From Chitinophaga pinensis (lineage in GTDB: Bacteria > Bacteroidota > Bacteroidia > Chitinophagales > Chitinophagaceae): a stretch of 64,000 bases of DNA. Numbering within the stretch: position 1 is the first letter of the stretch; every line of letters starts with the position of its first letter. Shown here one piece after another: positions 21,119 through 31,511 of the stretch. Both the position numbers and the translations under genes were made by a program. Below the pieces are notes generated by a model, which was not told the DNA's origin, did not search any database, and saw nothing but the letters and a program-made list of their open reading frames with translations. Location: positions 33,535-97,534 of the forward strand of contig CAMCAY010000003.1 of assembly GCA_945872815.1 (NCBI GenBank), written 5' to 3'.

Positions 21119-21138
21119 CCCACGGTTTAAACCGTGGG
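21119..21138. repeat. 20-bp perfect palindrome CCCACGGTTTAAACCGTGGG in a divergent intergenic region
   Basis: Read directly; flanks AATAATG / GCAAATTATT extend it imperfectly. Confidence 0.8.
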
Positions 21139-21170
21139 ATGCAAATTATTGTAACAATTAAAAGAAATCA

Positions 21171-22271
21171 ATGAAATTATCATCCATCATCTCTGTCATG
21201 GAAAAATTGGCTCCTTTATCATTACAAGAGGACTATGATAATGCGGGTCTGATAACAGGAAATGCAGGTATGGAATGCACCGGTATAATACTTGCTATTG
21301 ATGCTACTGAACAGGTAATTGATGAGGCAATAGAAAAAAAATGCAACTTGATAATTGCACATCATCCTATCGTTTTTAAAGGGTTGAAAAAAATAAATGG
21401 CAATAATTATGTGGAAAGAGCTGTCCTCAAAGCAATTAAAAATGATATTGCGATTTATGCTTGTCATACCAACCTGGACAATATAATTAACGGAGTAAAC
21501 GGAAAAATCGCTGAAAAATTAGGATTGATCAACACCAAAATTCTTCAACCGAAAGCAAATCTATTGCAAAAGCTAAGTGTTTACGTTCCAGAAAATTCTC
21601 AAAATGATTTAGAAACTGCTTTGTTTGAGGCAGGCGCCGGGCATATTGGAAATTATAGTCAATGCAGTTTTGTGTCTGATGGAATTGGAAGTTTTTTACC
21701 CGAAGAAAATGCCAATCCTATTAGTGGTATCAAAGGAATCCGAAATTTTGTAAAAGAAAAAAAAGTAGAAGTTATTTTTCCTTCGTGGCTTCAAAAGAAT
21801 ATTGTTGAAGCAATGAAAAAAAGTCACCCTTATGAAGAGGTTGCTTTTGAAATTTTCAGCATGACAAATGTTTTTCAGAATGTTGGGTCCGGTATCATAG
21901 GAGAATTACCAGAAAGTATCAGTGAAACATCTTTACTAAATAAAATATCGACTATATTTAATATAAATTCAATAAGGCATACCTCTTTTTTAGGTAAAGA
22001 TGTCAAAAAAATAGCCTTATGTGGTGGTGCTGGCAGCTTTTTGATTGAGGCTGCAAAAGCCCAAAAAGCAGACTTTTATATCAGTTCAGATATCAAATAC
22101 CACGAGTTTTTTGATGCTGATGATCAAATTGTGGTGGCAGATATTGGCCATTTTGAAAGCGAACAGTACACAATTGAACTTTTTGATGATGTTTTAAGGC
22201 AAAATTTCCCTAACTTTGCAATCCTTAAAACAGGAGTCAATACCAATCCCGTTCGGTATTTTGTGTTGTGA
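21171..22271 (+). CDS. Nif3-like dinuclear metal center protein
   Basis: SLQEDYDNAGLITG, IAHHPIVFKGLKKI, ACHTNLDN, DIGHFESEQYTIE. Confidence 0.93.
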   Translation: MKLSSIISVMEKLAPLSLQEDYDNAGLITGNAGMECTGIILAIDATEQVIDEAIEKKCNLIIAHHPIVFKGLKKINGNNYVERAVLKAIKNDIAIYACHTNLDNIINGVNGKIAEKLGLINTKILQPKANLLQKLSVYVPENSQNDLETALFEAGAGHIGNYSQCSFVSDGIGSFLPEENANPISGIKGIRNFVKEKKVEVIFPSWLQKNIVEAMKKSHPYEEVAFEIFSMTNVFQNVGSGIIGELPESISETSLLNKISTIFNINSIRHTSFLGKDVKKIALCGGAGSFLIEAAKAQKADFYISSDIKYHEFFDADDQIVVADIGHFESEQYTIELFDDVLRQNFPNFAILKTGVNTNPVRYFVL

Positions 22272-22315
22272 TAAGCAGCTACAGGGTATAATTGAGTGAC
22301 GTTGGGGTTGATTAA

Positions 22316-22323
22316 TATGTTTG
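22316..22323 (+). promoter_or_regulatory. -7 element TATGTTTG
   Basis: TAnnTTTG, 22 nt before the ATG at 22346. Confidence 0.5.
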
Positions 22324-22345
22324 CAAACAAATCAAAAGAAATAAT

Positions 22346-23101
22346 ATGGCTGCAGTAAAAGAATTTTCGGTTGAAGAAAAATTGTCTTCACTTGTTCGTT
22401 TACAAAAAATTGATAGTAAGCTGGATGAAATTCAGATATTGAAAGGAGAGTTACCTATTGAAGTAAAAGATCTCGAAGATGAAATTGAGGGTCTTCATGC
22501 TCGTCAAACCCGAATTGAAGAAGAAATAAACGGAATTCAGGAATTTATTGCACAAAAACAAGAGGGTATCAAAGTAGCGCAAGCGTTGATTAAAAAATAT
22601 GAGAAGCAAAGTGACAATGTAAAGAACAACCGTGAGTTTGAAGCAATCAATAAGGAAATTGAAATGCAGCAATTGGAAGAAAAACTTTGTGAAAAACATA
22701 TCAAAGATGCAACGGAAGAAGTAGCTGATAAAGCTCGTCAATTGGACCTTGCAAAAAAAGCAGTTGCTGCAAAAGAAACAAACCTGAATGCTAAAAAAGC
22801 TGAACTTGAAAAAATTATAAAGGAAACAGAAAAAGAAGAAGCACAATATAATAAAGCTGCTTCAGAAGCTAGAAGCCACGCTGACGAAAGATTGTTGACT
22901 AGTTATGATCGTATACGCAAAAACTATCGCAATGGATTGGCTGTAGTTCCTGTAGAAAGAGACAGTTGCGGCGGCTGCTTTCATGCGATACCACCTCAAA
23001 AACAAAGTGAAATTAAACTACGTAAGAAAATAATGGTTTGCGAGAATTGTGGTCGTATTTTGGCAGATGCTGATTTGACAGATTCTGTTGTGGTAAAATA
23101 A
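22346..23101 (+). CDS. Coiled-coil protein with C-terminal C4 zinc ribbon
   Basis: Long coiled coil followed by CGGCFHAIPPQ...VCENCGRIL. Confidence 0.9.
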   Translation: MAAVKEFSVEEKLSSLVRLQKIDSKLDEIQILKGELPIEVKDLEDEIEGLHARQTRIEEEINGIQEFIAQKQEGIKVAQALIKKYEKQSDNVKNNREFEAINKEIEMQQLEEKLCEKHIKDATEEVADKARQLDLAKKAVAAKETNLNAKKAELEKIIKETEKEEAQYNKAASEARSHADERLLTSYDRIRKNYRNGLAVVPVERDSCGGCFHAIPPQKQSEIKLRKKIMVCENCGRILADADLTDSVVVK

Positions 23102-23123
23102 ATTTTTTCTTAACTGAATTATG

Positions 23124-23155
23124 AAAGTCTACTCAATTTTCGGGTAGACTTTTTT
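23124..23155 (+). terminator. Terminator after the zinc-ribbon protein gene
   Basis: AAAGTCTAC...GTAGACTTT followed by T-run. Confidence 0.85.
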
Positions 23156-23230
23156 GTGAAATTAACTTGCTGTTCGTGTTATATTCTTCTCTCCGACTAA
23201 GAACTTTTTATTAATTTGCTCTTTATAACA

Positions 23231-24886
23231 ATGTTGAAAAAGCTATACATACAAAATTATGCCATCATTGATGAGCTTGAATTGACATTTGATTCAGGAT
23301 TAAATGTAATAACCGGAGAAACGGGAGCCGGAAAGAGCATTTTAATGGGGGCATTAAATCTGATATTGGGACAAAGGGCTGATACCGCCGTTCTGCGAGA
23401 TGCAGAAAAAAAATGTATAGTCGAAGGTTGTTTTAGTATTGAGAGAAAAAACGAAATAACCGAATTCTTTAACTCTCACGAATTAGACTTTGAGGATGAA
23501 ATCGTCATTAGAAGAGAAATTTCATCTAACGGAAAATCTCGTTCGTTCATTAATGATACTCCTGTTACCCTTTTTCAGATTAAACAACTTTGTGTTTTTT
23601 TAATTGATCTTCACCAACAGTTTGATACGTTGGAAATCAATACCGAAAATTTTCAAAGAGCAGTTCTGGATGCGTTGGCAGACAATATGGCTAATTTATC
23701 AAAACTAAAATCTACGTTTGAATCGTATACAAAAATTCAAAAAGAGCTTAATAAATTAAAGTCGCTGCAGGATACTGCCATTAAAGAGTACGACTACAAT
23801 ACTTTTTTACTGGAGGAATTGGAAACCTTGTCATTGAAAGAAAATGAATTGGAGCAAGTAGAATCCGAATTGAAGATTCTCAACAATGCAGAGAACATAA
23901 AGCAGCAACTGATTTCTATTTATAACGAATTGTCCGAAAGCGATTCTCCCATTGCACAACAAGTAAAATCATTGCAGAATAAATTGGCGTCTTTGGATTC
24001 ACTTCACGATGGCATGTCCTTGCTTACCCAAAGGTTATTAAGCGCATCAATAGAGTTGCAGGATATTTCAGATGAATTACAAAGAATTGAATCAGGTGTT
24101 CATCATGATGCAGAAAAGATCATTCAACTAAATGAAAGACTTTCTGATGGGTATAAATTATTGAAAAAGCATTCAGTGAATACGACTGATGATTTACTGA
24201 AGATTCAGCAAGAATTGAAACAAAAGCTGGAGACATTTTCAGGTATAAATGCTGATATTGAAAAACTTGAAAAAGAAATGTCAGATTTATACGAGGCATC
24301 AATGCAAATTGCATACATCATTTCTAAAAATCGAAAATCTCAAATTAAAGGATTTGCAACTGAAGTGAATTCATTGCTGGTAAAAGTAGGGATGCCCAAT
24401 GCTATATTGAAAGTTGAAATGCAAAGCGAAGCTCTTTCTGTTAATGGAATTGACGCCATTCAATATTTATTTGATGCAAACAAAAGCAACAAGTTTGAAC
24501 AATTAGGAAAAGTGGCTAGCGGCGGTGAATTGAGCAGGTTGATGTTAAGCATAAAATCGCTGGTTGCAAAAAAGATTGATTTACCTACATTGATTTTTGA
24601 TGAAATAGATACAGGTATTGGCGGTGAAGCTGCGAAGCAGGTTGGAATTATCATGAAAAATTTATCATTTAGACATCAATTGATTGTTATTACACATCAG
24701 GCGCAAATTGCTGCAAAAGCCAATATGCATTTGTATGTTCACAAAAGCAATATTGATGGAAAAGTGAAAACTGCGGTTAAAGTGCTTAATAACGAAGAAA
24801 GGGTAAATGAAATCGCCCAAATGATGAGCGGGGCAAAACCAACTGAAGCCGCTCTTAAAAATGCTTTGGAGATGATGGATGAATAG
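23231..24886 (+). CDS. recN: DNA repair protein RecN
   Basis: GLNVITGETGAGKSILMGALNLILGQRAD, FDEIDTGIGGEAA; ATG at 23231. Confidence 0.95.
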   Translation: MLKKLYIQNYAIIDELELTFDSGLNVITGETGAGKSILMGALNLILGQRADTAVLRDAEKKCIVEGCFSIERKNEITEFFNSHELDFEDEIVIRREISSNGKSRSFINDTPVTLFQIKQLCVFLIDLHQQFDTLEINTENFQRAVLDALADNMANLSKLKSTFESYTKIQKELNKLKSLQDTAIKEYDYNTFLLEELETLSLKENELEQVESELKILNNAENIKQQLISIYNELSESDSPIAQQVKSLQNKLASLDSLHDGMSLLTQRLLSASIELQDISDELQRIESGVHHDAEKIIQLNERLSDGYKLLKKHSVNTTDDLLKIQQELKQKLETFSGINADIEKLEKEMSDLYEASMQIAYIISKNRKSQIKGFATEVNSLLVKVGMPNAILKVEMQSEALSVNGIDAIQYLFDANKSNKFEQLGKVASGGELSRLMLSIKSLVAKKIDLPTLIFDEIDTGIGGEAAKQVGIIMKNLSFRHQLIVITHQAQIAAKANMHLYVHKSNIDGKVKTAVKVLNNEERVNEIAQMMSGAKPTEAALKNALEMMDE

Positions 24887-24921
24887 TTGTTTAAGGATTA
24901 TTTTATTTGAATCATAACTAT

Positions 24922-24929
24922 TAATTTTG
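24922..24929 (+). promoter_or_regulatory. -7 element TAATTTTG upstream of fabI
   Basis: TAnnTTTG, ATG at 24964. Confidence 0.5.
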
Positions 24930-24963
24930 CTTATTATTTTTCATTACAAGTAACATTTAAACT

Positions 24964-25776
24964 ATGGCGTACAATTTATTGAAAGGAAAGAAAGGGATTA
25001 TATTCGGGGCTTTGGATGAAAAATCTATTGCTTGGATTACTGCTTTGAAATGTCATGAAGAAGGCGCTCAAATTGTATTGACCAACGCTCCGGTTGCAAT
25101 GCGCATGGGTGAAATCAATAAACTTGCCGAAAAAATAGGAGCACCTGTCATTGCCTGTGATGTTAGTAATGGCGAGGATGTAGAAAATTTGATCACCAAA
25201 ACAATGGAGCATTTTGGTGGTGGATTTGATTTTATTTTGCATTCTATCGGAATGAGTTTGAATGTTCGCAAAGGAAAACACTATACAGAAATAGACTACG
25301 CACATAATTTGAAAACCCTTGAAATATCTTCTATGAGCTTGCATAGGGTTTTGGCCGCTTGTATGAAAAAAGATGCTATCAATGAATGGGGAAGCGTAAT
25401 TGCGTTGAGTTATATTGCTGCTCAGCGTGTATTCCCTGATTATAATGAAATGGCTGATGCTAAATCATTGCTCGAAAGTGTAGCGCGCAGTTTTGGTTAT
25501 CATTACGGAGTGAAAAAACATGTAAGAATCAATACCATTTCTCAGTCACCTACCAGAACTACTGCCGGCAGCGGTGTAAAAGGTTTTGATGGATTTATTA
25601 ATTATGCCGAAAAAATGAGTCCTTTGGGTAATGCAAGTGCAGAAGATTGCGCCAACTATTGTGTCGTAATGTTCAGCGAGCATACCAAAATGGTCACCAT
25701 GCAGAATTTATTTCATGATGGAGGATTTTCATTTACAGGGGTTACCAATGCAGTCATTGAGCAGATGGAAAAGTAA
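24964..25776 (+). CDS. fabI: Enoyl-[acyl-carrier-protein] reductase
   Basis: FabI signature GALDEKSIAW, SYIAAQRVFPDYNEMADAKSLLE (Y-x6-K). Confidence 0.93.
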   Translation: MAYNLLKGKKGIIFGALDEKSIAWITALKCHEEGAQIVLTNAPVAMRMGEINKLAEKIGAPVIACDVSNGEDVENLITKTMEHFGGGFDFILHSIGMSLNVRKGKHYTEIDYAHNLKTLEISSMSLHRVLAACMKKDAINEWGSVIALSYIAAQRVFPDYNEMADAKSLLESVARSFGYHYGVKKHVRINTISQSPTRTTAGSGVKGFDGFINYAEKMSPLGNASAEDCANYCVVMFSEHTKMVTMQNLFHDGGFSFTGVTNAVIEQMEK

Positions 25777-25847
25777 TTAGGATTTAATTGAATTACTGTT
25801 TATTCGGTTTTTATAGATTAGTTTTTTACGATTTTCAATTTAATTAA

Positions 25848-26120
25848 ATGAATGTAACTGAGGTTTTTGGTCATGTAGCATCCGTATTAAGTAGTGTAGC
25901 ATTTGTTCCTCAGGTTTATTACACTTGGAAAACCAAAAGTGTAAAAGACTTGAATTTATCAATGATATTTATAGTGTTTATAAGTACGATAATTTGGCTT
26001 ATATACGGAATTTCAAATTCTTTATTGCCTGTTATTATTTGTAATGCTGTTATTTGTGCTCTATCCTTTACTTTGATTGTATTTAAAATCAAGTATAAAA
26101 ATATGGACTCAGTAAAATAA
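25848..26120 (+). CDS. SemiSWEET-type sugar transporter (PQ-loop)
   Basis: 90 aa, three TM helices, SVAFVPQVYYTWKTKSVKDLNLSM PQ-loop motif. Confidence 0.85.
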   Translation: MNVTEVFGHVASVLSSVAFVPQVYYTWKTKSVKDLNLSMIFIVFISTIIWLIYGISNSLLPVIICNAVICALSFTLIVFKIKYKNMDSVK

Positions 26121-26147
26121 TATTATCCTTATTCTGATAATACAAAA

Positions 26148-26172
26148 AAACCGCTTAATTAATAAGCGGTTT
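26148..26172. terminator. Bidirectional terminator between convergent genes
   Basis: AAACCGCTTA ATTAA TAAGCGGTTT with A-run left and T-rich right. Confidence 0.85.
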
Positions 26173-26202
26173 AAATGATTTGAAATTTCAGCGTATTGCG
26201 AA

Positions 26203-26424
26203 TTAATATTCGTCTTCGTTAAAAAAGAAATCTTCCTGACTTGGATAATCGGGCCAAATGTCTTCAAGCCCTTCATAGATTTCTCCTTCATCTTCCAATT
26301 CCTGCAGATTTTCAATTACTTCAATCGGAGCTCCGCTTCTGATGCTGTAATCAATTAATTCGTCTTTTGTAGCCGGCCAAGGTGCGTCTTCCAAGTGAGA
26401 GGCTAATTCTAGTGTCCAAAACAT
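26203..26424 (-). CDS. DUF2795 domain-containing small acidic protein
   Basis: MFWTLELASHLEDAPWPATKDELIDYSIRSGAPIEVIENLQELEDEGEIYEGLEDIWPDYP; the ORF opens further upstream but this ATG is the likely start. Confidence 0.8.
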   Translation of the reverse strand: MFWTLELASHLEDAPWPATKDELIDYSIRSGAPIEVIENLQELEDEGEIYEGLEDIWPDYPSQEDFFFNEDEY

Positions 26425-26547
26425 TTTCTTAAAGGGTTTAATTTTTGCAAATGTATATGTTAAAATGAAATAACCAAAAGTGTTTTTCCTATTCCTGATG
26501 ATTATTTTTTTAATAATGGATGTAAACATTTTATGTGCTAATTTTAT

Positions 26548-27207
26548 ATGATGTTAGCCGCGCAAAATATTTACAAAAAATATGGGAATTTGACTGTATT
26601 AAAAGGAGTCGATATTCATATTAAAAAAGGAGAATTGGTAAGTATCATCGGCCCATCAGGTGCCGGAAAGAGCACACTGCTTCATATTTTGGGAACATTA
26701 GACAAGCCCGATGAAGGCGCTATTTCTATTAACAATGAGAGAATAGACAAGTTAAACTCTCGCCATCTTTCAGCTTTTAGAAACAAACACATCGGTTTTA
26801 TATTTCAATTCCACCATCTGTTACCAGAATTTACTGCTTTGGAGAATGTTTGTATTCCTGGTTGGATTAGTAAGGAAAATCGGTCTTCAGTTAGTAAAAG
26901 AGCCAAAGATCTATTGGAACGTTTAGGTTTGCAAGATAGGTTGGAAAACAAACCGGGTCAGTTGTCAGGGGGTGAACAGCAAAGAGTGGCAGTTGCCAGA
27001 GCATTGATAAATAACCCTTCCATTATAATGGCAGATGAACCAACCGGAAATCTTGATTCTGCAAATGCAGATGATCTTCATCAGCTTTTTTTAAAACTTC
27101 GAGATGATTATCAACAAACCTTTTTAATAGTTACACACAACGAGGGTTTGGCTCAAATGAGCAATAGGGTATTGCAGATGAAAGATGGAAGAATGATTAG
27201 TGGATGA
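26548..27207 (+). CDS. Lipoprotein-releasing/LolD-type ABC transporter ATPase
   Basis: [34 protein letters not shown]. Confidence 0.92.
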   Translation: MMLAAQNIYKKYGNLTVLKGVDIHIKKGELVSIIGPSGAGKSTLLHILGTLDKPDEGAISINNERIDKLNSRHLSAFRNKHIGFIFQFHHLLPEFTALENVCIPGWISKENRSSVSKRAKDLLERLGLQDRLENKPGQLSGGEQQRVAVARALINNPSIIMADEPTGNLDSANADDLHQLFLKLRDDYQQTFLIVTHNEGLAQMSNRVLQMKDGRMISG

Positions 27208-29268
27208 TTATGAATTGAGTAAATCTCTCAATACAGTCTTTACTTTTTCTGCGTTTGGCAGCATGGCTTTTTCCAGTAATGTATTCATAGGTACTGCAGG
27301 AAGATTTAATGAGCCAAGCACTTCTACAGGAGCGTCCAGGTATTTGAAACATGCTTTCGAAATTCTTCCGGCCAAGGCCTCTGAAAAAGAATTATTTTGT
27401 TGTTCTTCGGTCAAAATCAAACATTTTCCATGTTTTTGTACCGTAGCAAATATCAATTCTTCGTCCAAGGGGAATAATGTTCTAAGGTCGATGATTTCTA
27501 TTTTTCCAGCAAAATCCTTTGCAGCAGTTTTTGCCCAATATACCCCCATTCCGTATGTGATGATGCAGCAGCTTTCACCGTTTGATATTTTATTTTCTTC
27601 TGCTTGCAAAATTACATTCCCTTTGCCCAATGGTAAGATGTAATCTCTGTCAGGTTCTGTCATTTTCGCTTCCTCAGTTTCTGGCACTTTGCTCCAATAC
27701 AGTCCTTTGTGCTCCAACATGATTACAGGATTTGGATCAAGAAAAGCCGATTTCATCAAACCTTTCATATCGGCAGCATTAGACGGATAAACAACTTTAA
27801 TTCCTTTTATTGTCAACAAAGTACTTTCTACACTTCCACTGTGATAAGGACCGCCACCGCCATAGGCGCCAATTGGAACCCTGATTAAAGTTTGCACAGG
27901 AAATTTTCCGCAACTTAAGTAACAGCTTTTAGAAATCTCCGTTACCAGCTGGTTGATACCGGGATATATGTAATCTGCAAATTGTACTTCTACAATGGGC
28001 TTTACCCCAACGGCACTCATACCAACTGTGGATCCAATAATGTATGCTTCTTGTATAGCTGTGTTGAATACGCGATGATCGCCAAATTGATCAGCCAAGG
28101 TAGCCGCTTCCCTGAATACGCCTCCCAATCGTTTGCCTACATCTTGCCCATACAAAATGGCCTCAGGATAATCTTCCATAATTTCTCTTATAGCAAATAA
28201 TGCTGCATCTACCATTAATACTTTTTCCTTGTTCTCTGGATTTCTGTTGCCTTTCTCAATAGCAACTGGCGTTTCAACGAAAACAAATGCTTCCACTTTT
28301 TCACAATCGGGCTCTGCTGCAGTTGCAGCTTTGTTGAAATCATCCAACACTAATTGCTTAGTTTCAGTTTCAATTAATATCAGCTCATCTTCAGTGAAAT
28401 CCTTTTTAAGTAAAACTTTTCTTAATAGAGGCAATGGGTCATACTTGAAAGAGGCATTCAATTCCGTTTCATCTCGATAAAAATCCTTTCTGACACCACT
28501 GGTATGGTGTCCCAGTAAAGGCACTTTCGCATGAACCAACCAGGGCCTTTTGTTTTTTCTTACGTCCTGTATCACATCTTGCATGGCATTATAAGATTCG
28601 CTAAAATCACTTCCGTTGATGCTGATGCGGTTGATTCCTTTAAAACCTTCTATGAATTCATAGGCATTGCAGGTTCGGGCTTCTGATGAAGTTACGCTGA
28701 TACCCCAATCGTTGTCCTGTACAAGATAAATGATAGGTAATTGATGCAATGCTGCAAATTGAAAGGCTTCGCTTACTTCTCCTTCTGTAACTGAAGCGTC
28801 TCCCAATGAACAAATTACAATTGGAGAATCAGATTTTGAATCTGATAACTTTCCAATTTTTTCCAGGTACTGCAAACCCTGTGCTACGCCCGTGGTAGGA
28901 ATAGCCTGCATCCCAGTTGCGCTACTTTGATGAATGATAGTCGGCTTGTCGCTTCCTCTGTAGTTGGGATGATTGTAATATTCTCTTCCACCTGTAAAAA
29001 TATCGCCTCCTTTTGCCAGCAACTGAAGCATCAATTGATAAGGAGAAAATCCCAATCCCAACATTATACTTTCATCACGATAGTAAGGACTGACATAATC
29101 GCAAGGAAGCAAATGGAAAGCGGTTGCCAGTTGAATGGCTTCATGACCTCGAGAGGTGCTGTGAACGTACTTGCAAACAGATCTGTTTGCTTCGTAGGTA
29201 TCAGCCATTGCTTTCGCAGTACACATCATGCGAAAGGCTTTTATTAATATATCTTTTGATATTGGCAT
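27208..29268 (-). CDS. Fused alpha-beta E1 component of a 2-oxoacid dehydrogenase
   Basis: TPP-binding GDASVTEGEVSEAFQFAA...QDNDWGIS followed by beta-subunit YGQDVGKRLGGVFREAATLADQFG and transketolase C-terminal domain. Confidence 0.93.
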   Translation of the reverse strand: MPISKDILIKAFRMMCTAKAMADTYEANRSVCKYVHSTSRGHEAIQLATAFHLLPCDYVSPYYRDESIMLGLGFSPYQLMLQLLAKGGDIFTGGREYYNHPNYRGSDKPTIIHQSSATGMQAIPTTGVAQGLQYLEKIGKLSDSKSDSPIVICSLGDASVTEGEVSEAFQFAALHQLPIIYLVQDNDWGISVTSSEARTCNAYEFIEGFKGINRISINGSDFSESYNAMQDVIQDVRKNKRPWLVHAKVPLLGHHTSGVRKDFYRDETELNASFKYDPLPLLRKVLLKKDFTEDELILIETETKQLVLDDFNKAATAAEPDCEKVEAFVFVETPVAIEKGNRNPENKEKVLMVDAALFAIREIMEDYPEAILYGQDVGKRLGGVFREAATLADQFGDHRVFNTAIQEAYIIGSTVGMSAVGVKPIVEVQFADYIYPGINQLVTEISKSCYLSCGKFPVQTLIRVPIGAYGGGGPYHSGSVESTLLTIKGIKVVYPSNAADMKGLMKSAFLDPNPVIMLEHKGLYWSKVPETEEAKMTEPDRDYILPLGKGNVILQAEENKISNGESCCIITYGMGVYWAKTAAKDFAGKIEIIDLRTLFPLDEELIFATVQKHGKCLILTEEQQNNSFSEALAGRISKACFKYLDAPVEVLGSLNLPAVPMNTLLEKAMLPNAEKVKTVLRDLLNS

Positions 29269-29365
29269 GGATAATGCATCAACATAACAAAAAGAGATGC
29301 TGCTGATGCTTTTTCAATTATAAACTCTTTATGATTGCAGCTTTTAAAAGTATTCTTGTAAAAGC

Positions 29366-30703
29366 TTATTTCATTTTAAATGATTCTAAAAATTTGGTTG
29401 TGAAATTACCCTTCCTAAAATCTTCATTTTGCATCAATTGTAAGTGAAACGGAATAGTTGTTTTTATTCCTTCAATAACATATTCACTTAATGCCCTGTG
29501 CATGGTATCAATGGCTTCTTCCCTTGTTTGAGCTACAGCAATTAATTTTGCTATCATGCTATCATAGTAGGGTGGTATTACGTAACCTGCATACACATGA
29601 CTGTCAATTCTTACTCCATGTCCACCGGGTGTATGCAATACCGTTATTTTTCCCGGACTAGGTCTAAAATCATTGTAAGGATCTTCAGCATTTATTCTGC
29701 ATTCAATGGCATGCATTTGAGGGTAATAAGATTTACCGCTTATTTTTTCACCCGCAGCAATTTTTATTTGTTCTTTAATCAAATCATAATTGATAACTTC
29801 CTCTGTAACGCAATGCTCAACCTGAATACGCGTATTCATTTCCATGAAATAAAAATTCCTATGCTTGTCAACCAGAAATTCTATGGTACCCACACTTTCG
29901 TAATTAATGGCTTTGGCAGCTTTGATAGCAGCGTTTCCCATTCTTTCCCTTAATTCATCAGTCATAAATGGAGAAGGCGATTCTTCTACTAATTTCTGAT
30001 GGCGACGTTGAATAGAGCAATCGCGCTCACTCAAATGGCAGACATTTCCATACTGGTCACCTGCAACTTGAATTTCAATATGTCTGGGTTCCTCCACAAA
30101 TTTCTCCATGTATATTCCATCATTCTTGAAAGAGGCAGCTGCTTCAGCTTTCGCTGTTTCAAAAGCTTTTTCAACGTCTTCTTCCTTCCAAACTACCCGC
30201 ATTCCTTTTCCGCCTCCACCTGCAGTAGCTTTTAATATAACAGGATATCCTACTTCTTTTGCAGATTTCTTTGCATGAGCCACGCTCTCCAAAAGTCCCT
30301 CTACTCCTGGAACAACCGGTACTCCCGCTTTGATCATTGTTTCTTTGGCAGTAATCTTATCGCCCATGGAATTGATCATTTCAGGTGTTGGCCCTATGAA
30401 CTTAATATTGTGATCTGCACAGATTTTAGCAAATTTGCTGTTTTCGGCAAGGAAACCATAACCAGGATGTATGGCATCTGCATTGGTAATTTCAGCGGCA
30501 GCAATAATATGAGGAATATTCAGGTAACTATCTGCACTGGCGGGTTTTCCAATACATACTGCTTCATCAGCAAATTTTACATGTAAACTATCTTTGTCAG
30601 CAGTTGAAAAAACAGCAACTGTTTTTATACCCATTTCCCTGCAGGTTCTAATTACGCGTAAAGCAATCTCTCCTCTGTTGGCAATTAATATTTTTTTAAA
30701 CAT
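29366..30703 (-). CDS. accC: Acetyl-CoA carboxylase biotin carboxylase subunit
   Basis: [44 protein letters not shown]. Confidence 0.96.
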   Translation of the reverse strand: MFKKILIANRGEIALRVIRTCREMGIKTVAVFSTADKDSLHVKFADEAVCIGKPASADSYLNIPHIIAAAEITNADAIHPGYGFLAENSKFAKICADHNIKFIGPTPEMINSMGDKITAKETMIKAGVPVVPGVEGLLESVAHAKKSAKEVGYPVILKATAGGGGKGMRVVWKEEDVEKAFETAKAEAAASFKNDGIYMEKFVEEPRHIEIQVAGDQYGNVCHLSERDCSIQRRHQKLVEESPSPFMTDELRERMGNAAIKAAKAINYESVGTIEFLVDKHRNFYFMEMNTRIQVEHCVTEEVINYDLIKEQIKIAAGEKISGKSYYPQMHAIECRINAEDPYNDFRPSPGKITVLHTPGGHGVRIDSHVYAGYVIPPYYDSMIAKLIAVAQTREEAIDTMHRALSEYVIEGIKTTIPFHLQLMQNEDFRKGNFTTKFLESFKMK

Positions 30704-30818
30704 TACGTTAGATTTATCACAAGAAATATTGTGTCAATTAGTGTATAAAAAACTTAAGAAATGACTGAAGCGAAAAAGCGCTGAAAATCAAATCTTCCTT
30801 TAAAGTTTGTTTATAAAA

Positions 30819-31295
30819 TTAGCTCGGGTCTACTAAAAATAGCGGTTGGTCATATTCAACTGGGCTTGCATCATCAACTAAAACCTTTACAATTTTTCCT
30901 TTTACTTCACTTTCAATTTCGTTGAATAGCTTCATTGCTTCAATGATACAAACAACTTTACCTGGCGTTACAACATCATCAACATTTGCGAATATAGGTT
31001 TGCCTGGACCGGCTTGACGATAAAAGGTTCCAATCATGGGACTTTTTATCGTTATGAAATTATTGTTACTGGATTCAGGCTTTGCAGGCACTGCAGGTGC
31101 AGATGATTGAGGAGCGGCCTGTGGAGCAGCTATATTTGCTGCGGGTGTAAAAGTTTGGGGTGCACTGATGATATTTTGTACGGGATCATTTTTTTGTTTG
31201 ATGGTGATCTTCTTTCCATCTTCTTCAATGCTGATTTCCCCAATAGAAGTCTTGTTAATTAATTTTACAAGCTCCTGAATTTGTTTGATGTCCAT
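30819..31295 (-). CDS. accB: Acetyl-CoA carboxylase biotin carboxyl carrier protein
   Basis: Biotinylation motif IEAMKLFNEIES; Pro/Ala linker. Confidence 0.96.
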   Translation of the reverse strand: MDIKQIQELVKLINKTSIGEISIEEDGKKITIKQKNDPVQNIISAPQTFTPAANIAAPQAAPQSSAPAVPAKPESSNNNFITIKSPMIGTFYRQAGPGKPIFANVDDVVTPGKVVCIIEAMKLFNEIESEVKGKIVKVLVDDASPVEYDQPLFLVDPS

Positions 31296-31450
31296 AATAT
31301 TAAATTAATTTTATGATTATAGCAATTTTAAAGATGCTAAGGTAGTGCTTTCTTACTAAACATCTCCCTTTAAAAAAATTGATTTTTTGATAAAAAAGCA
31401 TCAAAAATGCTCAATAATTGGCAAAAAATCTTCGAAATTGACAAAAATTA

Positions 31451-31496
31451 ACCAAAATGCAAAGAGGCTGAAAACTCAGCCTCTTTGCATTTTGGT
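31451..31496 (-). terminator. Very stable hairpin downstream of efp
   Basis: 21-bp perfect stem accaaaatgcaaagaggctga / tcagcctctttgcattttggt with AAAC loop. Confidence 0.8.
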
Positions 31497-31511
31497 AAAT
31501 ATGTTTCGCTA

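Noticed and set aside
22451-22846. 131-aa minus-strand Phe/Cys-rich ORF
   Set aside because: Antisense of a Lys/Glu-rich coiled coil, which produces Phe/Leu-rich shadow ORFs
27200-27643. 147-aa plus-strand ORF
   Set aside because: Lies antisense within the well-supported E1 gene; no recognisable domain
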